A DNA stretch of 64,000 nt from Roseibium album. GTDB taxonomy: Bacteria > Pseudomonadota > Alphaproteobacteria > Rhizobiales > Stappiaceae. The translations under genes and the position numbers were made by a program. The DNA lies in NCBI RefSeq assembly GCF_001404515.1, contig NZ_CXWE01000004.1:1-64000 (forward strand), written 5' to 3'. Positions 43,750 through 53,915 of the stretch are shown here, piece after piece; the first letter of the stretch is position 1, and each line of letters starts with the position of its first letter. The notes below the pieces were generated by a model that worked only from the letters and a program-made list of their open reading frames with translations, made no database searches and was not told where the DNA came from.

Positions 43750-45621
43750 GTGGCAAGAAATTTATTGTTTCAGGTCATGTATGTCGCGGCGTTTCTGGCA
43801 GCTGTGAGCGGTGCGAAGGCGAAGGAACCGGTGTTGGTTCCAAGTTGCGGAGGAACTTTCGATCTTTGTGGCTATATCGAACAGCAATCTGAAAAGCTAA
43901 GAATTCCCTACACGTATCAGGATGTCGGAGTGTTTCAAGACGGGCTTGCCGCCGTCAAGATTGACGGAAAATATGGATACATCGACCGCACCGGCAGAGT
44001 GGTGATTGCTCCGCGCTACGACCTTGCCGGCCGATTCGATGCCGGCCTTGCGGAAGTTTTCATCGGCAAACTGGCCGGGCTAATCGACCGTAACGGGAAA
44101 TTTGTAGTCGAACCCCGGTTCGGGCGCGTCTACCGCTTCACAAGCGACACTCTTCTCGCCACCGATACGCCCCGGATGCCCAATGTCGACATGGCCCACG
44201 AGATTGACTGGGGACCGACCCTACATCAGGAATACACCGACGGCTTCGGCCTCTACCATATTGAAAAAGGATGGATTTCAGACAAACGATACTATGTCGA
44301 GAAATTTGACGAATCCTCCAGGGGCCCAATCTGGGCTTCTGAAAACGAGCTCAAAGACGCCAAATTCGGATTGCTGCGTACCGATGGGACATGGCAGATC
44401 ACGCCGCGCTACCGTTCGGTTTCACAGCTATCGAACGGTCTTGCCGTCGTGCGGGGGTTCCCGGTCAGGGATGGCGAACCCGCCCTGTTTGGAGCCGTGG
44501 ACGAAACCGGAGAACTGGTTTTCCCGCTGAAATTCGGTGGTATTGCAGGTTGGAATGGTCAATATGCATCGGTACGCAAGCCAGGAGAGGAAAACAGGTA
44601 CGGCCTCGCTTCGCGTGACGGAAATCTTCTTGCCGGACGTTACTTCGACAGGGTTTCAATTCCTATGGACGGCCGGCTTCCGCGCGTCCTAGAGGGAAAC
44701 CGGTGGCACAGCGTCACCCCGGACGGCGAACTCGTGACCGACGAGCGACACGGATTTGTTCACCAGACCTGCCCGGGCGGATTGAAATTGTTCGAACAAC
44801 ACGGATTTCTTGCCATTTCGCACCCGAAAATCCCGAAGCCTTTGGTGACCGGACAGGCAACAAGCTATCTCCGACCATCAAACCACCGGGTTTGCGAGAA
44901 ACACTTGTCGCTCAGATTTGGCAAGGATCAGTACAAGGTCATTACCCAGGATGGCCAGGTTTTCCCACCCACGGGCTGGTTCGACAACGACGTCTACTTT
45001 GGTGAGGAGACAGCGTTGGTTTCGCTGAACGGCAAAAAGGGCGTCATCAACAAGGCGGGTGATTTCATAATTCTGCCAGTCTACGATTCCATCGCTGAGG
45101 AACGCGTTAAAAAGCCAGTCGCTGCCAAAGAAAACGACATTGGGCAGATCCCGCGGATATATCGGGTTAGGCAAGACAACCGCACATTCTGGATCGATGC
45201 CGGGAACAACGAAATCGACGTTTATGAAGAAGAGCCGACGCAGTCAGAGCGAGAGAAGATCCTCATTTGTGGGAAGGTGCTTCAAAGATTCGAGAAAAAC
45301 GGACGCTGGGGCATGAAAGGACCGGAAGGCGAAACACTGATCGAACCGAGATATCTTGCCCTGACATGTTTCAAGCGCGGTTTTGCATGGGGTGTTCCTT
45401 TCGACCAGAACAGATGGTGCCCGATAACCCCGGACGGGAAAGAAACCGAGCGTTCTCTCTGCCGAAACTACATCAAGGTCACAGACGGCATGAAAACCCG
45501 TCCTGACAGTCTTTCAAGAGATTCCTTTCTCAACAGTCTTCTGTGGCTGCGCGCCCAACTCGACTACGCCCAGGGCAAACGGCTTATCCCCCCACGCACG
45601 CTGAGTACCTCGCTATACTGA
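43750..45621 (+). CDS. Secreted WG-repeat protein
   Basis: 623-residue protein from GTG 43750 with a signal peptide (FQVMYVAAFLAAVSGAKA). The body contains WG (KWG) repeats of beta-hairpin type: KYGYIDRTGRVVIAPRYD, LAGLIDRNGKFVVEPRF, KFGLLRTDGTWQITPRY, KKGVINKAGDFIILPVYD, RWGMKGPEGETLIEPRY. Such repeats likely form a beta-propeller-like surface for binding; no enzyme motif. Cys pairs in the mature protein suggest disulfides in the periplasm or outside. Single gene, with a long hairpin after its stop. Confidence 0.85.
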   Translation: MARNLLFQVMYVAAFLAAVSGAKAKEPVLVPSCGGTFDLCGYIEQQSEKLRIPYTYQDVGVFQDGLAAVKIDGKYGYIDRTGRVVIAPRYDLAGRFDAGLAEVFIGKLAGLIDRNGKFVVEPRFGRVYRFTSDTLLATDTPRMPNVDMAHEIDWGPTLHQEYTDGFGLYHIEKGWISDKRYYVEKFDESSRGPIWASENELKDAKFGLLRTDGTWQITPRYRSVSQLSNGLAVVRGFPVRDGEPALFGAVDETGELVFPLKFGGIAGWNGQYASVRKPGEENRYGLASRDGNLLAGRYFDRVSIPMDGRLPRVLEGNRWHSVTPDGELVTDERHGFVHQTCPGGLKLFEQHGFLAISHPKIPKPLVTGQATSYLRPSNHRVCEKHLSLRFGKDQYKVITQDGQVFPPTGWFDNDVYFGEETALVSLNGKKGVINKAGDFIILPVYDSIAEERVKKPVAAKENDIGQIPRIYRVRQDNRTFWIDAGNNEIDVYEEEPTQSEREKILICGKVLQRFEKNGRWGMKGPEGETLIEPRYLALTCFKRGFAWGVPFDQNRWCPITPDGKETERSLCRNYIKVTDGMKTRPDSLSRDSFLNSLLWLRAQLDYAQGKRLIPPRTLSTSLY

Positions 45622-45656
45622 CGGCGGTCGGTCAGTATCAGACCGACCGCGTCAGT
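45618..45656. terminator. Long hairpin between convergent genes
   Basis: GCGGTCGGTC (45624-45633) pairs with GACCGACCGC (45641-45650), extended by ACTGAC/GTCAGT with one bulge. It contains the WG-gene stop codon and the last codons of the convergent SDR gene. No T-run; a terminator role is inferred. Confidence 0.5.
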
Positions 45657-46342
45657 CCTCCATCGATACGGATATTCTGACCCGTTATGTAGGCCGCCTC
45701 ATCGCTGGCCAGATAGGAAATCAAACCGGAGACTTCATCGGACCGGCCATAACGGCCCATCGGGATACGCTCGCGCCGGTCGTCCTTTTCCGGAAGACTG
45801 TCGATGAAACCGGGAAGGATGTTGTTCATCCGCACGTTCTGCGCCGCGAACTTGTCGGAAAAGAGTTTCGTGAAGCTGGCAAGTCCGGCACGGAACACAC
45901 CGGAAGTCGGAAACATCGGGTCGGGCTCGAAAGTGGCAAAGGTGGAGATGTTGAGTATCGTCCCGCCTCCCTGCTCCGCCATGATCGGGGCAACGATCCG
46001 GCTCGGACGTATGACATTCATCAGGTAGTAGTCCATTCCCCGATGCCAGTCCTCGTCGGAAATTTCCAGGATGTCACCCTTGGGACCATGACCCGCAGAA
46101 TTTACAAGAACATCAATTTGGCCAAAAGTTTCCAGGGATTTTTCAACAAACGACTTTAAGTTTCCCGGCTCAAGATTGGAGCCTGTGTATCCGAATCCGC
46201 CAAGCTCCTTGGCAAGCGCCTCGCCCTTTCCCGACGATGACAGGATTGCGACTTTCATGCCATCAGAGGCAAGGCGTCGCGCAGCGTCGGCACCCATTCC
46301 GGACCCGCCCGCTGTAATCAGGGCAACTTTTGTATCGGACAT
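45638..46342 (-). CDS. SDR-family protein with substituted catalytic residues
   Basis: 234-residue short-chain dehydrogenase/reductase fold. The NAD(P)-binding motif TAGGSGMG (10-17) and the NSAG structural motif are present, and the C-terminus LASDEAAYITGQNIRIDGG is typical. By alignment from NIST (131-134), the catalytic Ser is T134, the catalytic Tyr position is S147 and the Lys of YxxxK is R151 (PTSGVFRAGLASFTK). Classical reductase chemistry is therefore doubtful, although the cofactor site is kept. ATG 46342 is used; an upstream frame is non-homologous. Confidence 0.85.
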   Translation of the reverse strand: MSDTKVALITAGGSGMGADAARRLASDGMKVAILSSSGKGEALAKELGGFGYTGSNLEPGNLKSFVEKSLETFGQIDVLVNSAGHGPKGDILEISDEDWHRGMDYYLMNVIRPSRIVAPIMAEQGGGTILNISTFATFEPDPMFPTSGVFRAGLASFTKLFSDKFAAQNVRMNNILPGFIDSLPEKDDRRERIPMGRYGRSDEVSGLISYLASDEAAYITGQNIRIDGGLTRSV

Positions 46343-46454
46343 GTTCAACTCCTGTTCGGCTTTGTCCCAAGTTAGGAAATCCTGGAACAGTCGACCAACA
46401 AATTTGTCGAATGGAAGTGGTGAAAGAAGTGAAAGGACCGTTTGTGTCAAAACA

Positions 46455-46483
46455 AAAGACCCCGGATCACCTCCGGGGTCTTT
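46455..46483 (-). terminator. Terminator of clpA
   Basis: AAAGACCCCGG (46455-46465) pairs with CCGGGGTCTTT (46473-46483) around ATCACCT; on the minus strand the stem is followed by T-rich TTTTGTTTTG. It lies 23 bases beyond the clpA stop. Confidence 0.85.
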
Positions 46484-46505
46484 CGTTGCAATCGCGTTGC
46501 CTTGT

Positions 46506-48956
46506 TCAGTCTGCCAAAGGCACTTTTGGCACGAGGCTCTTTTTCGACGAGCCGCCCTTGTTTCCGCCGGAGGACTTTGTCTGTTTGGCCGCCGATGTCT
46601 TTGAAACCGGCTTCCGGCGCCGTTTCGGTTTTGGCTTGGTTTCCGTCTTGGCTTTCGGTTTGGGCGGATTTGCCCGCTCTTCAATGCTTTCCAGCAGCAG
46701 GCCCTTGCCATCCTCGGAAACCGACACCTTGACCATGCCGCCCTTTTTCAATTTGCCGAAGAGAACTTCGTCGGCAAGCGGCCGTTTTATGTGTTCCTGG
46801 ATAATCCGGCCGAGTGGGCGGGCCCCCATTCGGTCATCGTACCCTTTGGTCGCCAGCCATTTCACCGCATCGTCTGTCAGTTCGAACGTGACATTGCGGT
46901 CCGCAAGCTGCACTTCAAGCTGCATGACGAACTTCTCGACCACCTTGTAGACAACTTCCATCGGCAGGTTACCGAACGGAATGATCGCATCGAGACGGTT
47001 GCGGAATTCCGGCGTGAACAGTTTGTTGATCGCTTCCGTGTCGTCCCCTTCCCGCTTTACGCGGTTGAAGCCGACAGGCATCTTAGCCATGTCTGAAGCG
47101 CCCGCATTCGTGGTCATGATCAGGATCACATTGCGGAAATCGACCTGCTTTCCGTTGTGATCGGTCAGCTTGCCGTGATCCATCACCTGCAGCAGGATGT
47201 TGAAGAGGTCCGGATGGGCCTTTTCGATTTCGTCGAGCAACAGGACACAATGCGGATGCTGGTCGACCCCGTCGGTCAACAGGCCGCCCTGATCGAACCC
47301 GACATAGCCGGGAGGGGCTCCGATCAAACGTGAAACCGTGTGCCGTTCCATATATTCAGACATATCGAAACGGATCAGTTCCACGCCGAGCGACGACGCC
47401 AGTTGCCGCGCCACTTCCGTCTTGCCGACACCGGTCGGACCGGAGAACAGATAACTGCCGATCGGCTTGTCCGGCTCGCGCAATCCTGCGCGTGCGAGTT
47501 TGATTGCCGAGGCCAGCGTTTCGATCGCCGCGTCCTGACCATAGACAACCCTCTTGAGGTCCTTTCCAAGGTTTTCCAGAACCTCTGCATCGTCCTTTGA
47601 AACGGATTTCGGCGGAATGCGGGCCATCGTGGCAATGGTGTTCTCGATTTCCTTCACGCCGATTGTTTTCCGGCGTCGGGCTTCTGGAACGAGCATCTGC
47701 GACGCGCCGGTTTCGTCCAGGACATCGATCGCCTTGTCAGGCAGCTTCCTGTCTGAAATGTACTTTGCCGACAATTCCACTGCCGTCTTGATGGCATCGT
47801 TGGTGTACCGTACCTTGTGGAAGTCCTCGAAATAGGGCTTCAGCCCCTTTAGGATATCAATTGCATCGGGGATCGAAGGCTCGTTCACATCAATCTTCTG
47901 GAATCGGCGGACAAGCGCACGATCTTTTTCGAAGAACTGGCGGTATTCCTTATAGGTTGTGGAGCCGATACACCGGATCGCGCCAGAAGCAAGCGCAGGT
48001 TTGAGCAGGTTCGACGCGTCCATTGCGCCGCCCGACGTGGCACCGGCACCGATCACGGTATGGATCTCGTCGATGAACATCACCGCACCCGGATAGTCCT
48101 CGATTTCCTTGACCACCTGCTTCAGGCGTTCTTCAAAATCGCCCCGGTAGCGCGTACCGGCGAGAAGAGACCCCATGTCCAGCGAGAAGATGGTCGCGTC
48201 CATCAGGACGTCAGGCACATCCTCGTTGACGATACGGTGCGCCAACCCTTCAGCAATCGCGGTTTTACCAACGCCCGGATCACCGACAAAAAGCGGATTG
48301 TTCTTCGCCCGGCGGCAAAGAATCTGGATCGTACGTTGAATTTCGCTCTCACGGCCGATCAGGGGATCGATTTTTCCGTTGACGGCCTTTTCGTTGAGAT
48401 TGACGCAATATGCCTCAAGCGCATCTGTCTTCTGGCTGGGCTTCTTTTCCCCTTCAGAGCCTGGAAGAATGTCCTCTTCCTCCGCACCTTCGACAGGACG
48501 GGCGTCGGACATTCCGGGACGTTTGGCGATGCCATGAGAGATGTAGTTGACCGCGTCGTAGCGGGTCATGTCCTGATCCTGCAGGAAATAGGCAGCGTGG
48601 CTTTCGCGCTCGGCAAAAATTGCGACCAGCACGTTGGCGCCGGTGACCTCTTCCCTGCCGGAAGACTGGACATGGATGACCGCCCGCTGAATGACGCGCT
48701 GGAAACCAGCCGTCGGCTTTGAGTCCTCATCACTATCTGTCACCAGATTGTCGAGTTCGGTCTCGATATATTCAAGCAGATTGCGTCGGATCGTATCCAG
48801 ATCCACATTACAGGCCCGCATGACGGCAGCTGCGTCCTGATCGTCGAGCAACGCCAGCAGCAGATGCTCAAGCGTAGCGTATTCCTGTTGCCGTTCGTTG
48901 GCGAAAGCCAGCGCCTGGTGAAGGGCTTTTTCTAAACTGCGCGAGAAGGAAGGCAC
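46506..48956 (-). CDS. clpA: ATP-dependent Clp protease ATP-binding subunit ClpA
   Basis: 816-residue Hsp100 unfoldase that feeds proteins to ClpP. N-domain (1-145) starting [22 protein letters not shown]+ module 1 with GDPGVGKT and module 2 with GPTGVGKT; Walker B MFIDEIH and LLLDEIE. The ClpP-contacting loop reads VGF instead of E. coli IGL. An extra C-terminal tail of about 50 residues is rich in Lys, Arg, Ser and Pro ([10 protein letters not shown]), longer than E. coli ClpA (758 aa). clpS lies 12 bases upstream in the same direction, as usual. Confidence 0.96.
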   Translation of the reverse strand: MPSFSRSLEKALHQALAFANERQQEYATLEHLLLALLDDQDAAAVMRACNVDLDTIRRNLLEYIETELDNLVTDSDEDSKPTAGFQRVIQRAVIHVQSSGREEVTGANVLVAIFAERESHAAYFLQDQDMTRYDAVNYISHGIAKRPGMSDARPVEGAEEEDILPGSEGEKKPSQKTDALEAYCVNLNEKAVNGKIDPLIGRESEIQRTIQILCRRAKNNPLFVGDPGVGKTAIAEGLAHRIVNEDVPDVLMDATIFSLDMGSLLAGTRYRGDFEERLKQVVKEIEDYPGAVMFIDEIHTVIGAGATSGGAMDASNLLKPALASGAIRCIGSTTYKEYRQFFEKDRALVRRFQKIDVNEPSIPDAIDILKGLKPYFEDFHKVRYTNDAIKTAVELSAKYISDRKLPDKAIDVLDETGASQMLVPEARRRKTIGVKEIENTIATMARIPPKSVSKDDAEVLENLGKDLKRVVYGQDAAIETLASAIKLARAGLREPDKPIGSYLFSGPTGVGKTEVARQLASSLGVELIRFDMSEYMERHTVSRLIGAPPGYVGFDQGGLLTDGVDQHPHCVLLLDEIEKAHPDLFNILLQVMDHGKLTDHNGKQVDFRNVILIMTTNAGASDMAKMPVGFNRVKREGDDTEAINKLFTPEFRNRLDAIIPFGNLPMEVVYKVVEKFVMQLEVQLADRNVTFELTDDAVKWLATKGYDDRMGARPLGRIIQEHIKRPLADEVLFGKLKKGGMVKVSVSEDGKGLLLESIEERANPPKPKAKTETKPKPKRRRKPVSKTSAAKQTKSSGGNKGGSSKKSLVPKVPLAD

Positions 48957-48968
48957 GTGCGTTGGTCC

Positions 48969-49337
48969 TCACTTTTTTTCCATGACGCATTGCAGAGGGT
49001 GCTGATGCTTGCGTGCGAAATCCATCACCTGGGTTACCTTGGTCTCTGCGACTTCATAGGAAAAAATCCCACATTCGCCGACACCATGATGATGAACATG
49101 AAGCATGATACGGGTCGCTTCTTCCCTGTTCTTCTGGAAAAAGCTCTCCACTACATGGATGACAAACTCCATGGGAGTGTAGTCATCATTCAACAACAGC
49201 ACACGATAGAGGTTGGGCCGCTTGGTAACCGTTTTGGTTCGGGTAGCGACAACAGTTCCGGCGTCACCACCGTCATTGTCTTGATCTGAACCCGCCGACA
49301 TTGCCTTACCTATCGCTTCTCTCATTCCGGAAAACAC
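48969..49337 (-). CDS. clpS: ClpS N-end rule adaptor
   Basis: 122-residue adaptor that binds N-degron substrates and docks on the ClpA N-domain. The core matches Clp[41 protein letters not shown], and the end HPLQCVMEK. The N-terminal 35 residues are low-complexity and acidic. Directly upstream of clpA. Confidence 0.95.
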   Translation of the reverse strand: MFSGMREAIGKAMSAGSDQDNDGGDAGTVVATRTKTVTKRPNLYRVLLLNDDYTPMEFVIHVVESFFQKNREEATRIMLHVHHHGVGECGIFSYEVAETKVTQVMDFARKHQHPLQCVMEKK

Positions 49338-49706
49338 CGGTTTTCATTTCCCGGGCCGGAGCGCACATGCAAACCGGTCCGGCTTCTTCAATCCGCAGAT
49401 TTCAACTCCGCGAATATCTTTTTCTACACCGGTAATCCTGCCGCGCAAGCCGCGCTCGCGCAATGGTCGATTTCATCAAGATTCGGGTGAACCTCCTGTT
49501 TCCGACAGAAGCGTCACCGTTAATCGGGAATGTAGGTGTCTGAAAAACGATTAAAAGGTGGGAACGATATGCAAATCCACGTGAACGCGATTTCGTTCCG
49601 GCCCAATCGGCAAAATGTGGGTATATCTCGACAAACAAAAGAAAACCCGGCTCGATCGAGCCGGGTTTGAAACGTAATCCGCCAGGTGGCGAAAAAGCAG
49701 GGAGGC
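49338..49706. other. Gap between clpS and phasin genes
   Basis: No gene is supported; it contains the phasin terminator (49643-49668) and presumably the clpSA promoter. Short ORFs here lack ribosome sites and family resemblance. Confidence 0.5.
49643..49668 (-). terminator. Terminator of the phasin gene
   Basis: A 26-base perfect palindrome (arms AAACCCGGCTCG and mirror, ATCGAT-like centre) followed on the minus strand by TTTCTTTTG. It works for the minus-strand phasin, 38 bases after its stop. Confidence 0.85.
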
Positions 49707-50039
49707 TTACTTGCCCATTTTGCCAAGCACGCCTTCGTAAGGCTTGTAGGCATCTTTAGACATGTCGGTAACCATTTCACTGATCTTGGTCATTTCGCCG
49801 ACAAAACCTTCGTACGAGGTTTTGACATAGTCAGCCTGCGCTTCAAACGCCTTGTCCAGGGACTTGGACGCAACAAGCTTTTCAACGGCTGCGGTGCCTT
49901 CCTCGAAGGACTTCTTCTGGTAATCTGCTACTTCAGCTGCGATCGCCTGAAAGCCCTTGCTCATCGAACCAAAGGATGCCATGGCGATATCCATGTTGTC
50001 CTTGCTCAGCTTTTGCATTTCTTCAAAATTGTTCATCAT
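49707..50039 (-). CDS. Phasin family protein
   Basis: 110-residue amphipathic helical protein of the phasin family, which coats polyhydroxyalkanoate granules. Starts MMNNFEEMQKLSKDNMDIAM; ADYQKKSFEEGTAAVEKL and SLDKAFEAQADYVKTSYEGF are typical. The ATG at 50039 has AGAGG eight bases upstream; the longer frame to 50084 is not needed. Two TGCA-type palindromes 100-140 bases upstream resemble PhaR-binding sites. No PHA synthase is in the window. Confidence 0.88.
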   Translation of the reverse strand: MMNNFEEMQKLSKDNMDIAMASFGSMSKGFQAIAAEVADYQKKSFEEGTAAVEKLVASKSLDKAFEAQADYVKTSYEGFVGEMTKISEMVTDMSKDAYKPYEGVLGKMGK

Positions 50040-50649
50040 TTCACTGACCTCTTTCAGCGAACCGGCGCGCAAGGCCTGCATCAAAGGCCCTTGTTGGCAG
50101 TCGGCACGCGCATCACGTTACCTATGGGCATTCTCGTAATGCACTGCACAATAACTGTCAAGGCGATTTTGCACTGCAAAAACAACCATTACGAGAAATT
50201 AATCCGCACTATCTCAATCAGCGAATTTTACATCTGCTGTTGAGGTGACCTGCTGTCAGTGCACTTTCAATTGCGATCGGCGCTCAGGAAAAACATACAA
50301 GGAGTATTCGGAATACTATTTTTCGACAGGCTCAGAAGTCGAAAGTATATATCAGGATCTTAACAAAAATTTCAGATTTTTGTTTCTGATTTTTACAATT
50401 GTATTATCAAGCAAAAAATATAATACTTGTAAAAACGAATAGGCTTGAATTAACGATTGATTAACTCTAACAAAAAACTATTTTTCAAAGTGCTTTTTCG
50501 GCAATCCATTTACACATTTGTAACCGTGATTCCATCAAATGAACTGGACATCACGGAGCTGCGGCTTGAATCGCAGGGGGAAATGATCCAACCCGCCAGG
50601 CTTCAATCAGAAACGTGTGACCCGGATTGGGAAAGTAACTGTGTTTGGT
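50040..50649. promoter_or_regulatory. AT-rich divergent promoter region (phasin / D,D-carboxypeptidase)
   Basis: About 600 bases with no supported gene (short frames such as 50245-50442 are AT-rich noise). The phasin side holds the TGCA palindromes and an 11-bp inverted repeat; the middle (50340-50560) is very AT-rich. Promoters for both neighbours are expected here. Confidence 0.5.
50131..50197. promoter_or_regulatory. Phasin upstream region: two TGCA-C-TGCA sites inside an 11-bp inverted repeat
   Basis: TGCACTGCA at 50140-50148 and TTTTGCACTGCAAAA at 50167-50181 (a perfect 7-1-7 palindrome). Both lie between TTCTCGTAATG (50131-50141) and its exact reverse complement CATTACGAGAA (50187-50197). 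PhaR repressors of PHA metabolism bind TGC/GCA-type palindromes (family knowledge); regulation here is inferred. Confidence 0.55.
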
Positions 50650-52353
50650 ATGCGTTTTCTTCGCAATGCAATAGCGATAACCCAAGTGGGAAAAATTCTG
50701 GTACTCGGCGTGTTGCTGATCTTGCTTCCAGTCACGGCGATGGCCAATTCCAAATATGCCGGGATTGTTGTTGACGCCAAAACCGGCAAGACACTGTACG
50801 CATCATCTGCCGATGCCTACCGGTATCCTGCGTCGCTCACGAAGATCATGACCCTGTACGTGGTTTTCGAAGAGCTCTCGGCCGGACGCCTTACGCTCAA
50901 TTCCCGCCTGAAGGTGTCCAAGTATGCTGCGGGCCGGCCACCATCCAAATTGGGCCTGAAGCCGGGAAAATCCATCAAGGTCAAGGACGCAATCCTTGCG
51001 CTGGTGACCAAATCCGCAAATGATGTCGCAACAGTTGTTGCCGAGAACATTTCCGGGTCCGAGAAAAAGTTCGCCCAACGCATGACGAGCACGGCGCGGT
51101 CACTGGGCATGAAAAAGACGACCTTTAGGAACCCGCATGGTTTGCCGAATTCCGGCCAACGGACAACTGCTCGGGATATGGCGACCCTTGGACGAGCGAT
51201 TCAAGAACACTACCCGCAGTATTACGGCTATTTCAAAACGCGGTCCTACAAGTACAACGGCCGCACTTACGGCAACCACAACAAGCTTCTTGGCCGTGTG
51301 AAGGGTGTTGACGGCATCAAGACCGGCTATATCAGGGCATCCGGATTCAATCTCGTCACTTCGGTCAACCGGAACGGCCGACAGATTGTTGCCGTTGTGA
51401 TGGGCGGCAGGTCCGGTGCATCCAGAAACGCCCAGATGACCAAGCTGATCAGCCGCTACCTGTCCAAGGCAAGCCGTGGCAAGAAAACCGTTCCCATGAT
51501 AGCCAAGCGCAGCGGCGCACCGATCTTTGTTGCCTCGGCCCTGGCTCAACCGCCATTGCCAAGGGTAAAGCCGGGTAGCACTCAAAAGCCTGCGTCAGGA
51601 GCCCCGATGGTTCTTGCCTTCAATGCGGCTGAAAAACCGATCGCTGCTCCGGTGCCAACACCTTCCGTTGCCTCCGTCACCACAGCTTCAGTTAAGACCG
51701 AGCCCGTAACTGTACCGGGTTTTGGAGACGCGGTTCCAATACCTCCCAAGATTGTCAAACAGCGTTTTGACGAGACATTCGCAGTCGCAACCGCGCTGCC
51801 TCCGATCCGCCGTGAAAGTCCTGATCTGGATCTGACGACGAATTCAGTCTCGAAAAAAGCACTGCTCGACGCTGCAAGGGCAGATGTGACCAGACGCACC
51901 ACTTCCCAGCCAGATAGTGAAGGCCGACCGATCCCGGCGAAGACAATCACTGTGGAGACGGTCAAGATTGAAACGGTCCCGGCGCCCGAAGTTACTGCAT
52001 CGAACGTGAAAGTGGCGGCAGCATCGGCGACCGCGCTGCCGGTTGTCGAAAGCCAGTCGAAGGATGACACCATCACTGTTGCGACCAGCGATACGCCGGA
52101 TATCGAACCGGGCTGGCAGGTGCAGATTGCCGCTTCGGAGACCGAGAACCAGGCCGTTGCACTTCTGAAGAAAGCCAAGGCCAGAACGGGAGCGGCTCTT
52201 CGTGGACGTTCACCATACACAGAACCCGTTGAAGCCAACGGACAAACGCTCTACCGCGCGCGCTTTGTTGGCTTCAAAAACAAGACCGCAGCCCGCAAGG
52301 CCTGCAGTACACTGAAAAAGGCAAAATTCGCCTGCTTCGCCATCTATCAGTAA
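50650..52353 (+). CDS. D-alanyl-D-alanine carboxypeptidase (PBP5/6-type) with SPOR domain
   Basis: 567-residue periplasmic penicillin-binding protein that trims peptidoglycan pentapeptides. Signal/anchor helix at about 14-33. Catalytic motifs are SLTK (S62-K65), SAN (122-124) and KTG (224-226). After a long Pro/Thr/Val-rich linker (about 290-475) a SPOR domain ends the protein (GWQVQIAASETENQAVALL), which binds denuded glycan strands at division sites. No C-terminal amphipathic anchor is seen, the SPOR domain replacing it. The start is ATG 50650 or GTG 50617. Confidence 0.9.
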   Translation: MRFLRNAIAITQVGKILVLGVLLILLPVTAMANSKYAGIVVDAKTGKTLYASSADAYRYPASLTKIMTLYVVFEELSAGRLTLNSRLKVSKYAAGRPPSKLGLKPGKSIKVKDAILALVTKSANDVATVVAENISGSEKKFAQRMTSTARSLGMKKTTFRNPHGLPNSGQRTTARDMATLGRAIQEHYPQYYGYFKTRSYKYNGRTYGNHNKLLGRVKGVDGIKTGYIRASGFNLVTSVNRNGRQIVAVVMGGRSGASRNAQMTKLISRYLSKASRGKKTVPMIAKRSGAPIFVASALAQPPLPRVKPGSTQKPASGAPMVLAFNAAEKPIAAPVPTPSVASVTTASVKTEPVTVPGFGDAVPIPPKIVKQRFDETFAVATALPPIRRESPDLDLTTNSVSKKALLDAARADVTRRTTSQPDSEGRPIPAKTITVETVKIETVPAPEVTASNVKVAAASATALPVVESQSKDDTITVATSDTPDIEPGWQVQIAASETENQAVALLKKAKARTGAALRGRSPYTEPVEANGQTLYRARFVGFKNKTAARKACSTLKKAKFACFAIYQ

Positions 52354-52370
52354 CTGCGTAACGGATGTCG

Positions 52371-53078
52371 TCAATGTCTTCTGAGAAGCGTGTCTTTAGC
52401 CTCGTTGATTTTCGCCGCGAGGAAACCGGATCCTCCTTTGTCGGGATGAACCCGCATCATGAGCCTGCGATGCGCGGCTCGAATTTCCGCGTCCCCGGCA
52501 TCGGGAGAAAGCCCCAGGATCTCGTAGGCCTCCTCATCTGTCATGGGGCCAGAGCTCGCCGGGCTTCCCTGCCCCTCTGTTCCATCAGACTGGAAGTGTT
52601 CACGCCATCCGGCAAGCCTGCGGTCGAGATAAGCTTCGACTAGCTTGCAACTTTGTTCGTCCTGGCCACATTCCTGCCAGAACGAAAGCAGGTCCTGGTC
52701 GCTTAGTTCGTCCAGCCTGCGGCCTTGAAAACCTCCTGCCAGAATCAGACCGGTCATTTCACCGGTATCGTGATCCAGTTCCATTTCGACCATTGCAGTT
52801 CGCACCCTGGATCTTTGACCTGATGCCTTGTTCGGCTTGTAGCTTCCTGTCAGGCGACCGAGACCGGCAACCCCAAGAAGAGACAGACCAAACCCTATCA
52901 GCGGTATTGCGAACATGAACCGCCCGGTCAGCATGAAGACGGCACCCAGGGCAAGAAGAAGAATTCCGCCGTACTTGCGAAGCTGGCGGGCGAGATCGCC
53001 GGGATTGGCCTGAACAAAACTGCGCGCACCCAAGATGACGGCAGTGAGCAGGATCAGTCCGATAAGAAAATAGAACAT
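52371..53078 (-). CDS. Membrane-anchored J-domain protein (DnaJ-like)
   Basis: 235-residue protein: two to three N-terminal hydrophobic helices (1-18, 37-72), a middle region, and a C-terminal J domain (about 175-235) with the HPD motif in RVHPDKGG that stimulates DnaK ATPase. The C-terminal J domain following membrane helices resembles TIM14/DjlA-like topology. It overlaps the VWA gene stop by one base, so the two are coupled. Confidence 0.85.
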   Translation of the reverse strand: MFYFLIGLILLTAVILGARSFVQANPGDLARQLRKYGGILLLALGAVFMLTGRFMFAIPLIGFGLSLLGVAGLGRLTGSYKPNKASGQRSRVRTAMVEMELDHDTGEMTGLILAGGFQGRRLDELSDQDLLSFWQECGQDEQSCKLVEAYLDRRLAGWREHFQSDGTEGQGSPASSGPMTDEEAYEILGLSPDAGDAEIRAAHRRLMMRVHPDKGGSGFLAAKINEAKDTLLRRH

Positions 53079-53812
53079 CAGTCAGATTTGATTTGCTGCA
53101 GAAGCAGACGGGCTCCCTGCCCGCCTTTGCGTTCAAGTGCCACAAGTGCGTTGTGTCCGCCACTTGCAAATACCGCAACCGCTTTCAAGAGCTCGGCAAG
53201 CTGCTGTGCAGACCCCGCATCAAAGGGACAATAGGCTCCTTTGGACAAGCGTGCCATCTCGCGAAACGCCTGTTCCGCAATGGCGTCTCGCCCTTCCTGA
53301 AACAAGAACACCGGTACGCCCATCAACCCGAGTTGTCCGGCTTTGTCGCAAAGAATATCCACATCTTCTTCCATACAATCGCCGACATAGACCACAGCGG
53401 CAATCTTGTCGTCCGCGGCTGACTGGAGAGCCGCGGAAAGCACTTTGCTGATCTGAGTACGTCCGCCCTGAACGGAGATCCGGCTCATGGCCTTTGCGAG
53501 ATCATCACTGCGCTCGAACCAGCGCGACGCTCTGCATTCTCCAAAGCCGCGAAAATAGACCAGCTTGATCTTCAAACCACCGATATGGTCTGCTTCCTGA
53601 AACATTTCAGACTGAATGTGACAGGCCCTGTCCCAGGTCGGCTGTCGGCTCATGGTTGCGTCGAGCGCAAAAATCAGTCGGCCATCGCTCCCTGCTTTTG
53701 GCTCGATTTCCTTCGCTTTCTCAAGAAAGGCAGAGATATCGGACGCGGCCGAAGGCAAATCGCCTTTTTTCCGGACAGGTTTCCCCGTCGCGTCCAGATC
53801 TGTTTTCGCCAT
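53078..53812 (-). CDS. VWA-domain protein
   Basis: 244-residue protein with a von Willebrand A fold. The metal site is D51-A-T53-M-S55 in [10 protein letters not shown] (Thr in place of the usual first Ser), with GGRTQIS and [10 protein letters not shown] providing further ligands. No signal peptide; cytoplasmic. Translationally coupled to a J-domain protein, suggesting chaperone-related assembly, which is an inference. Confidence 0.82.
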   Translation of the reverse strand: MAKTDLDATGKPVRKKGDLPSAASDISAFLEKAKEIEPKAGSDGRLIFALDATMSRQPTWDRACHIQSEMFQEADHIGGLKIKLVYFRGFGECRASRWFERSDDLAKAMSRISVQGGRTQISKVLSAALQSAADDKIAAVVYVGDCMEEDVDILCDKAGQLGLMGVPVFLFQEGRDAIAEQAFREMARLSKGAYCPFDAGSAQQLAELLKAVAVFASGGHNALVALERKGGQGARLLLQQIKSD

Positions 53813-53915
53813 TCATATTCGTCCCTGCTGCGCTCGATACATTCAAATTGGGCCTGCCGGTCTGATTTGGCAAGCACAGCAGCTGTCTTCATCCCAAACT
53901 AGATGAGATTTCGAT

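Noticed and set aside
49402-49638. 78-codon frame between clpS and phasin
   Set aside because: Mostly Arg/Ser/Phe without pattern; overlaps a shadow frame and lies beyond the phasin terminator.
50245-50442. 65-codon frame upstream of the carboxypeptidase
   Set aside because: AT-rich noise in a promoter region; no family resemblance and no ribosome site.
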